The notes beneath the pieces were generated by a model, which saw nothing but the letters and a program-made list of their open reading frames with translations, was not told the origin of the DNA and did not search any database. A DNA stretch of 12,329 nucleotides from Rubrobacter sp. GTDB taxonomy: Bacteria; Actinomycetota; Rubrobacteria; Rubrobacterales; Rubrobacteraceae. Below are positions 6,521 through 12,329 of the stretch, one piece after another. Both the position numbers and the translations under genes were made by a program. Location of the stretch: NCBI GenBank assembly GCA_016781775.1, contig JADDPR010000135.1, positions 1 to 12,329 of the forward strand, in the 5' to 3' direction. Each line of letters opens with the position of its first letter. The first letter of the stretch is position 1.

Positions 6521-8064
6521 GCGCGGCCCGTCCTCTCCGGGGTCGCGGGCGAGACGTCGTACGTCTTCGTCCCCTCGAAGGCCCGAGCGGCGCGCAGGAT
6601 CTTCGCCTCGCCCCAGTTCGGGCCAACGAGCATCGCGCCGACGGGTAGCCCGTCGGACGTGCCGCAGGGGACCGTCATCGACGGGAGGCCGGTGACGTCG
6701 AAGGCGCAGGTGTTGTGGATCATCTCCAGGGCCCGTTGCACTACCTCCTCGCGCGGGGCGTCGGGCGCGGGGATCGGGGTGGCCTTCATCGGAACCGTGG
6801 GCAGTAGGAGCAGGTCGTACTCCGCGAGTGCTGCGTCGTAGGCCGCCGAGAGCTTGCGGGAGAGGTTCTGGGCCTTCGCGTAGTAGCGGCCGTGGTAGCG
6901 CTCCTGCATGTAGCGGCCGACGAGCATCGTCAGCTTGACGGTCTCGGAGAGGTCGTCGGCGCGCGTGATCCTGCCGCGCGCGTACGCGTCGAGCAGCGAG
7001 CTCGTGTAGTGGCCCTTCCAGTTTGTGCCCATGGAGTTGCCGTCGACCATGAGCGCCGTCGCCCCCTCGATGGCGATCCCGTTCCAGATGTGGATGCCGT
7101 CGCGGTGCAGCGGCACGGAGACCTCCCCCACCTCCGCCCCGAGCTTCCGGAAAGTGCTTGCCGCCTCCCGGACCGAGGCGTCCACGTCCTCCTCCGAGAG
7201 CCCCGGCCAGCCGAAACCCTCCGAGAGGATGCCGATCCTCATCCCCTCCACCCCGCCGTCGAGGCCGGAGAGGTAGTCGTCCGTCCTGACGCGAACCTGG
7301 CGCGGGTCGAGGCCGTCCTCCCCGGCGATCGCCGAGAGGAGCAGGGCGACGTCTTCGACCGATCCGGCGATGGGTCCGACGTGGTCCAGCGTGAGCTCTA
7401 TGGGGAAGACGCCGGTGTACGGGACGAGGCCGTGGGTGCCCTTGAGGCCGTAGACGCCGCACCAGGAGGCGGGCATCCGGATCGAGCCGCCCTGGTCGCC
7501 GCCGATGGCGGCCTCGCACTCCCCGCTCGCCACGAGCGCGGCGCTCCCGCTGGAGGAGCCGCCCGCGGAGCGCGAGAGGCCGTGCGGGTTGAGGACGGGG
7601 CCGGTGTCGCTCGTGTGGCTGCCACCCGAGAAGCACAGCGATTCGCAGACCGCTTTGCCCAGGATCTCACCGCCCGCGTCGAGGATGCGCGTGACGATCG
7701 TCGCGTCGGTCTCGGGGACGTAGCCTTCGAGGACGGCCGTCCCGTTCATCATCGGCACCCCGGCTACGCAAACGTTGTCCTTGATAGCGACGCGCTTCCC
7801 GGAGAGCGGCCCGTCGCCGGAGCCCTGGATCGTACACTTCCAGTACCAGGCCCCCAGCGGGTTCTCCTCGGGCTCGGGACGATGAGCCCCCGAGCGCGGG
7901 TACTTTACCTCGGGCGCGGGCTCGACGAGCTCGTCGAGACGCCGGTAAGAGGCCATCGCCCCCTCCGCCAGCCCGAGAAACGACGCGACGTCCGCGTCCG
8001 AGAGGTTGAGGTTGTAGGAGGCCGAGATCTCCCGCAACTGTTCCGGCGTAGGTTTCTTAACCAC
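6517..8064 (-). CDS. Amidase (amidase-signature family)
   Basis: A full-length 515-residue amidase-signature enzyme. The Ser-cisSer-Lys triad is present with textbook spacing: K95 in VAIKDNV, S170 in AGGSSSGS, and nucleophile S194 in GGDQGGSIRMPAS, 24 residues after S170. The C-terminal part holds VGPIAGSVEDVALLL, LLLPTVPMKATPIP and the FDVTGLPSMTVPCG segment typical of the family. Such enzymes hydrolyse carboxamides to acid and ammonia; GatA of tRNA amidotransferase is related, but no GatB or GatC is present here, so a free-standing catabolic amidase is more likely. The N-terminal 60 residues form an extra helical segment before the core, as in several bacterial amidases. GTG 8064 follows AAGGAGGAG by about six bases. 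It is first in a coupled pair with the M20 carbamoylase-type gene. Confidence 0.92.
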   Translation of the reverse strand: MVKKPTPEQLREISASYNLNLSDADVASFLGLAEGAMASYRRLDELVEPAPEVKYPRSGAHRPEPEENPLGAWYWKCTIQGSGDGPLSGKRVAIKDNVCVAGVPMMNGTAVLEGYVPETDATIVTRILDAGGEILGKAVCESLCFSGGSHTSDTGPVLNPHGLSRSAGGSSSGSAALVASGECEAAIGGDQGGSIRMPASWCGVYGLKGTHGLVPYTGVFPIELTLDHVGPIAGSVEDVALLLSAIAGEDGLDPRQVRVRTDDYLSGLDGGVEGMRIGILSEGFGWPGLSEEDVDASVREAASTFRKLGAEVGEVSVPLHRDGIHIWNGIAIEGATALMVDGNSMGTNWKGHYTSSLLDAYARGRITRADDLSETVKLTMLVGRYMQERYHGRYYAKAQNLSRKLSAAYDAALAEYDLLLLPTVPMKATPIPAPDAPREEVVQRALEMIHNTCAFDVTGLPSMTVPCGTSDGLPVGAMLVGPNWGEAKILRAARAFEGTKTYDVSPATPERTGRA

Positions 8065-8217
8065 GGCGCACTCCTCCTTTTAGTCCCGGCACGATGGAAG
8101 ACCCGCGTCGGGCGCCGATGCACACCGGCAAACCGTTCCACCGCACTCCGGAACACCGTAGTGCCGCCCCACGCGCGAGTCAAACCGTCCCGGATTGCCG
8201 CCCACCGGGTACGCGAA

Positions 8218-8239
8218 GGGACCCGCGAGAGCGGGCCCC
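8218..8239 (-). terminator. Probable terminator of the PRC-barrel gene
   Basis: GGG-A-CCCGC, loop GAGA, GCGGG-C-CCC: an eight-pair stem with one A-C mismatch, 36 bases after the PRC-barrel stop on the minus strand. Only a short T-pair follows, but position and strength fit a terminator that separates this gene from the amidase operon. Confidence 0.5.
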
Positions 8240-8274
8240 TATCACGCGCGCTCGCGACGCTTGGCGACCGTTCC

Positions 8275-9183
8275 CTAATCGCGCCTCAAACGAAAAACCC
8301 TCGTCTTCCCTTCGCCCTGCTGGTCGTCATCTCTGCCGCCGCCCGACCCGGAGCCCGTCGACGCAGTCCCGTAGTCCTGCACGCCGTCGGACTCGCCGGA
8401 ACCGCCGCTCTGCCCCTCGCCAAAAGCGGTCGAGCCGGAGGGTTCGGTGCCTCCCTGACCGGCGCTATCGCGGATCGCCTGGCGGTAACCCTCCATGTAC
8501 GCCTCGCGGTAATCGGCGTCTCCGGAGCCCTCGTTGCCCGCCGACGTCGCTCCGCCCTGGCGCTCACCTTCTCCATACTCCTGGCCGCTCTCGCGATAAT
8601 TGCTGCCCTCGCGGTCGCCGGTCTCGAAGTCGCTCACGCCGCCCGACGTCGTCGCGCCACCGGCCGCCGAGACCATCGCCGAGTCGGAGACGTAGTCGTC
8701 GCGGTTGCGATACTCCTCGCGCCCCATTCGTTCACCGGAACCGCCATCGGACGTCCCCGCCCGGTCTCCGCCCATCGTGTTGTCCCCGGCACCCGAGCCT
8801 TCCGCCCCCGTGTCGTCCGTGGGCTGGTCGTAGGAGACGGTCGAGGCGGAGACACCCGCGAGGCCGAAGTGGCTACGGATCCTCTCCTCGAACGAGCGGT
8901 CGATCTCATCGTCGTCGTCGTAGTGTGGGGCATCCTTCACGCGGCTCTTCGACTCCGCAACTTCGATCACGCGGTCCCGGTCGTTGACCCGCGCGATCTC
9001 CATCGGGATCAACGTCGTCCCCGAAAGTCCAAAGAGGCCCATCTTGACCCCTATGTACTCCTCGCGATCCCCCTCGTCGACGAAAAGGTCGTCGACCTTG
9101 CCTATGCTTTCCCCGTTGTTGTCGTAGACCTTGTAGCCCTCGTACTTCTCCTCGAGTTCGCGCAAGCGATCTTCACCGGCCAC
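8275..9183 (-). CDS. PRC-barrel domain protein with long disordered tail
   Basis: A 302-residue protein. Residues about 15-90 form a PRC-barrel: YEGYKVYDNNGESIGKVDDLFVD, EYIGVKMGLFGLSGTTLIPMEIARV and the VIEVAESKSRVKDAPHYDDDDEI ending, the latter like the KDAP...EE tail seen in actinobacterial PRC-barrel stress proteins. From about residue 112 to 290 the chain is low-complexity, rich in Gly, Ser, Asp, Glu and Gln and clearly disordered, interrupted by one helical-looking segment YREAYMEGYRQAIRD. It ends in a basic patch TRVFRLRRD. There is no signal peptide or membrane helix. PRC-barrels mediate protein or RNA interactions and often occur in stress proteins; the role here is unknown. GTG 9183 has GGAGG seven bases upstream. 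It is transcribed divergently from the sugar kinase. Confidence 0.85.
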   Translation of the reverse strand: MAGEDRLRELEEKYEGYKVYDNNGESIGKVDDLFVDEGDREEYIGVKMGLFGLSGTTLIPMEIARVNDRDRVIEVAESKSRVKDAPHYDDDDEIDRSFEERIRSHFGLAGVSASTVSYDQPTDDTGAEGSGAGDNTMGGDRAGTSDGGSGERMGREEYRNRDDYVSDSAMVSAAGGATTSGGVSDFETGDREGSNYRESGQEYGEGERQGGATSAGNEGSGDADYREAYMEGYRQAIRDSAGQGGTEPSGSTAFGEGQSGGSGESDGVQDYGTASTGSGSGGGRDDDQQGEGKTRVFRLRRD

Positions 9184-9390
9184 GGTATCTCCTCCTTGCT
9201 ACGTTTGCCTCTAAGACCACGTTACCCGCGCGTCGCAGGAAGAAACATACGCCGCAACATAACAACCCAAGCGTCGAAGAGATGCGGGGCGGGCACGGGC
9301 GTTTTATATTGGAGACAGATGGATCGGGGAGGGGATCACACCGGCTGCGACGAGCCACACGGGATTCCAGGCGGGGTGCTCCCTTAAACC
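9184..9390. promoter_or_regulatory. Divergent intergenic region between PRC-barrel and kinase genes
   Basis: 207 bases, with an AT-rich middle that stands out in this window. TATATT at 9305-9310 could be a -10 for the kinase, but no good -35 lies 16-18 bases before it. On the minus strand TATGTT near 9247-9252 lies about 60 bases upstream of the PRC-barrel start, preceded by TTGGGT at a short spacing. Promoters for both genes must probably lie here; the individual boxes are weak. Confidence 0.3.
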
Positions 9391-10881
9391 GTGACGTTCT
9401 CCGGGAACATCCTCGCCGTGGACGTCGGATCCTCTTCGGTCCGTTGCTCGGTTTACGGGGTAGGGGGAGAACCCGTCCAGGGTATGGCGTCCGCCCACGC
9501 GCATGCCTTCGAGCAGGCCCGGGACGGGGCGGCGATCCTGGACGCGGAGGAGCTAGCGACGCTCGTCTTTCGCGCCGTGGACGAGACGCTGGCGAAAGCG
9601 GGGAGCGCAGGCGACGCCATCTCCGGCGTCGCCATGAGCACGTTCTGGCACGGCCTGTTGGGCGTCGATTCGGCCGGCCGTCCGACCACCCCCATCTTCA
9701 CCTGGGCCGACCGCCGCGCGGCCACCACCGCCCGCGAGTTACGTCAACTCCTCGAGGAGGAGGCCGTACACGGGAGGACGGGCTCCGTCCTCCACTCCAG
9801 CTACTGGCCCGCGAAGCTCCTCTGGCTGAGCCGTACCGACCCCGGATCCTTCTCCCGTACGGAGAGTTTCCTCTCCCCCGGCGAGTACCTCTACCTCAAA
9901 CTCTTCGGAAGGACGAAGGTCGGGACCTCCATGGCCTCCGGTACCGGCCTCCTCGATCAGAACCGAAAGTCGTGGGACAGAGGTCTCCTGGAAGCGCTGC
10001 CGATCGACGAAGGGAGTCTCTCCCCCATCTCCGACGAACCGTTCGTGGGGCTTCGGGGAGAGTGGGCGAGACGCTGGCCCGCGCTGCGTGAGGTGCCGTG
10101 GTTCCCCGCGCTCGGGGACGGGGCGTGCTCGAACGTCGGAAGCGGCTGCGCGACCCGGGACAGGCTCGCGCTTATGGTCGGGACGAGCGGGGCCATGCGA
10201 ATCCTGTGGGAGGCCGACTCCGTCGAGGTACCGCAAGGACTCTGGTGCTACCGCGCCGACGCCCGACGTTTCGTCTCCGGCGGCGCGCTCTCCGACGGCG
10301 GCAATCTCGTGGGGTGGCTGCGAGAAACGCTGCGCCTCCCCGACGAACGGGAGACGGAGAGGCAACTCTCTCGCATGCAGCCTGACTCGCACGGTCTCAC
10401 CTTCCTCCCGCTCCTGGCCGGAGAACGCGGGCCCGGCTGGGCCGACGAGGCGAACGGGACCGTGGCCGGGCTCTCGCTAAGCACCAAGCCGGCGGAGGTA
10501 CTGCGCGCCGCGATGGAAGCCGTCGCCCTCCGCTTCGCCCTGATAGCCGAGAGATTGGACGCAGCTTTCCCCGAAGGGGCCAGGGGCAGGGAGGTCGTCG
10601 CCACCGGAGGCGGCTTGCTCGGCTCGCCGACGTGGGCGAGGATCATGGCCGACGCCCTCGGCCGCCCCGTGACGGTCTCCGGCGTCCGGGAGGCCTCTAG
10701 CCGTGGGGCCGCCCTGCTCGCCACGGAGGCCCTCGGCGGGCCGAGGATAGAGGAGGTAGCAGCCCCGCTGGGCGAGGCCGTCGAGCCGGACGAGGTACGG
10801 CACGAGGTCTACCGGCGGGCGCTGGAGCGCCAGAGGGAGCTGTACGAAGCCGTCGTGCGGGGTGTACAGGATCAAAGGTAA
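9391..10881 (+). CDS. FGGY-family carbohydrate kinase (gluconokinase-like)
   Basis: A 496-residue sugar kinase with both FGGY domains. It opens with the phosphate-1 motif LAVDVGSSSVR (D11), followed by HGLLGVDSAGRPTTPIFTWADRR (87-109), the SYWPAKLLWL helix, catalytic base D243 in ALGDGACSNVGSG, phosphate-2 motif GTSGAMR (264-270), and the C-terminal ATGGGLLGSPTWARIMADALG and ASSRGAALLA adenosine-binding region. The TWADRR and HSSYWPAKLLWL segments resemble gluconokinase more than xylulokinase, but the sugar is not certain. The family phosphorylates a sugar or sugar acid with ATP. GTG 9391 is the first start after an in-frame TAA at 9385 and fits the family N-terminus, though only a weak, distant ribosome site (GGGG near 9373) is visible. 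No transporter or dehydrogenase for the sugar is beside it. Confidence 0.9.
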   Translation: MTFSGNILAVDVGSSSVRCSVYGVGGEPVQGMASAHAHAFEQARDGAAILDAEELATLVFRAVDETLAKAGSAGDAISGVAMSTFWHGLLGVDSAGRPTTPIFTWADRRAATTARELRQLLEEEAVHGRTGSVLHSSYWPAKLLWLSRTDPGSFSRTESFLSPGEYLYLKLFGRTKVGTSMASGTGLLDQNRKSWDRGLLEALPIDEGSLSPISDEPFVGLRGEWARRWPALREVPWFPALGDGACSNVGSGCATRDRLALMVGTSGAMRILWEADSVEVPQGLWCYRADARRFVSGGALSDGGNLVGWLRETLRLPDERETERQLSRMQPDSHGLTFLPLLAGERGPGWADEANGTVAGLSLSTKPAEVLRAAMEAVALRFALIAERLDAAFPEGARGREVVATGGGLLGSPTWARIMADALGRPVTVSGVREASSRGAALLATEALGGPRIEEVAAPLGEAVEPDEVRHEVYRRALERQRELYEAVVRGVQDQR

Positions 10882-11196
10882 CCCCTCCACCGGGGGAGAG
10901 GCCGTATTGCCGACGAAGCTTACCCACCGGGAGCGCCGGGAGCGGTTGCGGGAACGCGCAACAACCACGTTCCGAACCTGCGCACGTGCGTGCGCCCCCG
11001 CGCATCAGCCATGGCAGGAAAGCACGCTCGCGTATCCAGGGCCTGCTGTCACGAGGCTTACGGCTTCCGGCCTCGTGTAGACGAGTGCGCACGAGTCGCG
11101 AGCTCGGCGGCCGAGGGCACGTTTCGAGAGGTGGGAGCAAAGCGAGGGTCCGGTATGCTCCGGTGCAAGCGTCGGGAGCGAGAGAAGGAGACGGCG
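10882..11196 (+). other. 315-base intergenic region with hairpins, no supported gene
   Basis: Small open frames here lack family character. The clearest structure is an inverted repeat CACGAGGC (11050-11057) / GCCTCGTG (11070-11077), whose loop can add three pairs (CGG/CCG). A competing small stem CTCGT (11072-11076) / ACGAG (11081-11085) uses part of the same arm. The region ends with AAGGAG (11185-11190), the ribosome site of the DUF1089 gene. The hairpin could end the kinase transcript or act as a leader structure for the next gene. Confidence 0.35.
11050..11077 (+). repeat. Inverted repeat / hairpin upstream of DUF1089 gene
   Basis: Perfect 8-bp arms with a 12-base interior that can fold further through CGG and CCG. 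It lies 169 bases after the kinase stop and 120 bases before the next start, without a T-tract. Terminator or leader hairpin are both possible. Confidence 0.4.
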
Positions 11197-11785
11197 GTGC
11201 GATACGAGGTGATGTGGTCGGCGTGGTCGGGGCCAGGAGCCGAGCACCTGCTCCTGACCATGGAGGACGACGGGGTGGTCGCCGATGGGTTCGTCGTCGG
11301 CGTAGCGGAAGGAAGGCCGTTTCGAGCCCGCTACGGAGTGCGATGCGACGCTGGATGGCGCGCGTGCGGTGCGCGTGTCCGCTGCGGACCCCGGATCCTC
11401 CGCGCTCGTCATCGACCTCATCGCCGACGGGGAGGGCAACTGGACGACGCGCAGCGGCGAGGCCGTTCCGGGGCTAAAGGGCTGCACGGACGTAGACATA
11501 TCGGCGACGCCCTTTACGAACACGCTCCCCATCCGAAGGCTGGGGCTTGCACCCGGGGAGTCCGCCGAGCTTTCGGTAGCCTACGTGGATGTCGGCGAGA
11601 TGCGCGCCTGGACGGAGGGGCAGCGCTACACCTGTTTGCGGCAGGACGCCGAAGGCGGGCTGTACAAGTACGAGAGCCTGGACGGCGGCTTCACGGCCGA
11701 CCTGCCGGTCGACGCCGACGGCCTGGTGCTGAACTACCCGGGGCTGTTCAGGAGGGCCATAAGCCAGACGAGGTCGTCCACGTAG
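11197..11785 (+). pseudogene. DUF1089 putative glycolipid-binding protein, frameshifted
   Basis: Restoring two bases gives a 196-residue protein of the DUF1089 putative glycolipid-binding family, near the usual length. The first part (MRYEVMWSAWSGPGAEHLLL ... ARYGVRCDAGWR, residues 1-55) is read from GTG 11197, with AAGGAG six bases before. The remainder (RAVRVSAADPGSSALVIDL, GCTDVDISATPFTNTLPIRRLGL, YKYESLDGGFTADLPVDADGLVLNYPGLFRRA) lies in a second frame from about 11363. Family members read W-R-x-R-x-V-x-V at this point; the CGCGCG run after TGG would give this with one more CG. So a CG dinucleotide has been lost, either in the genome or in the assembly. Uncorrected, only 11369-11785 would be called. 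Its biochemical role is unproven in the family. It is followed by the citrate synthase terminator. Confidence 0.85.
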
Positions 11786-11838
11786 AGAAAACAGCATTCC
11801 CTGTACGCCCACGGGCGCTTGGGCCTCCTTCCCCTACG

Positions 11839-11872
11839 AAAAAGCGCCGCCCGGAGGATCCGGGCGGCGCTT
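11839..11872 (-). terminator. gltA: Rho-independent terminator for citrate synthase (possibly bidirectional)
   Basis: A perfect 14-bp stem (11842-11855 with 11859-11872) around a three-base loop. On the minus strand it follows the citrate synthase stop by 21 bases and runs into TTTTT (A-tract 11839-11843), a classical intrinsic terminator. On the plus strand it lies 56 bases after the DUF1089 stop but is followed only by TTCTGG, so it would be weaker in that direction. Confidence 0.85.
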
Positions 11873-11893
11873 CTGGTTCGGCTTCCTGCTCGC

Positions 11894-12329
<436 letters not shown>

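Noticed and set aside
5061..6626. 521-codon minus-strand open frame
   Set aside because: Out-of-frame shadow of the M20 carbamoylase-type gene, Arg/Gly-rich throughout.
6517..8064. Amidase as GatA of the tRNA amidotransferase
   Set aside because: No gatB or gatC nearby and the N-terminal extension and neighbours fit a free-standing amidase better.
6892..9387. 831-codon plus-strand open frame
   Set aside because: It is antisense to the amidase and PRC-barrel genes, both with clear motifs; its translation is Arg/Val/Asp-rich shadow sequence typical of GC-rich DNA.
10862..11080. 72-codon plus-strand frame overlapping the kinase end
   Set aside because: No ribosome site and low-information Arg/Thr/Ala-rich translation; treated as intergenic.

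Overview
The window is GC-rich DNA (by eye about two thirds G+C) with GTG, TTG and ATG starts, strong GGAGG-type ribosome binding sites and short gene gaps. The gene set (PRC-barrel protein with a disordered tail, small cupin/ABM/AhpD-like enzymes, M20 hydrolases, an FGGY kinase, citrate synthase) fits a high-GC actinomycete, perhaps a Rubrobacter-like lineage. That assignment is inference; no rRNA or other phylogenetic marker is present.

Region 1 (about 1-3364, plus strand): an AT-richer leader with a 15-bp dyad, then six small genes: cupin, CoA-binding protein, AhpD/carboxymuconolactone-decarboxylase-like protein, antibiotic-biosynthesis-monooxygenase (ABM) fold protein, type II haloacid dehalogenase and gamma-glutamylcyclotransferase-like protein. 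The last four are closely spaced and look like one small-molecule or redox detoxification unit. Region 2 (3368-9183, minus strand): PRC-barrel protein, amidase, N-carbamoyl-amino-acid-type M20 hydrolase (its TTG start overlaps the amidase stop), M20D N-acyl-amino-acid/peptide amidohydrolase and a four-helix membrane protein. The three hydrolases plausibly release amino acids or ammonia from amides, carbamoyl or acyl derivatives. Region 3 (9184-11785, plus strand): divergent intergenic region, FGGY sugar kinase, then a DUF1089 (putative glycolipid-binding) gene. Region 4 (11842-12329): a strong terminator and the C-terminal part of citrate synthase on the minus strand, cut by the window end.

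The most notable feature is the AhpD-like gene at 1308-1856. An in-frame TGA occupies exactly the second cysteine of the CxxC-xxxH catalytic motif, and the reading frame stays open on both sides, with homologous sequence on both. Either this is a selenoprotein-type CxxU site or the gene has been inactivated by a nonsense mutation. Its homology-anchored start is ATA rather than ATG, which weakens the selenoprotein reading. Two other genes carry clean frameshifts in simple-sequence tracts (a G6 run in the M20D gene, a CG-dinucleotide run in the DUF1089 gene), and the cyclotransferase seems to start at CTG. So the window holds either several young pseudogenes or several sequencing/assembly errors, and read-level checks would separate these.
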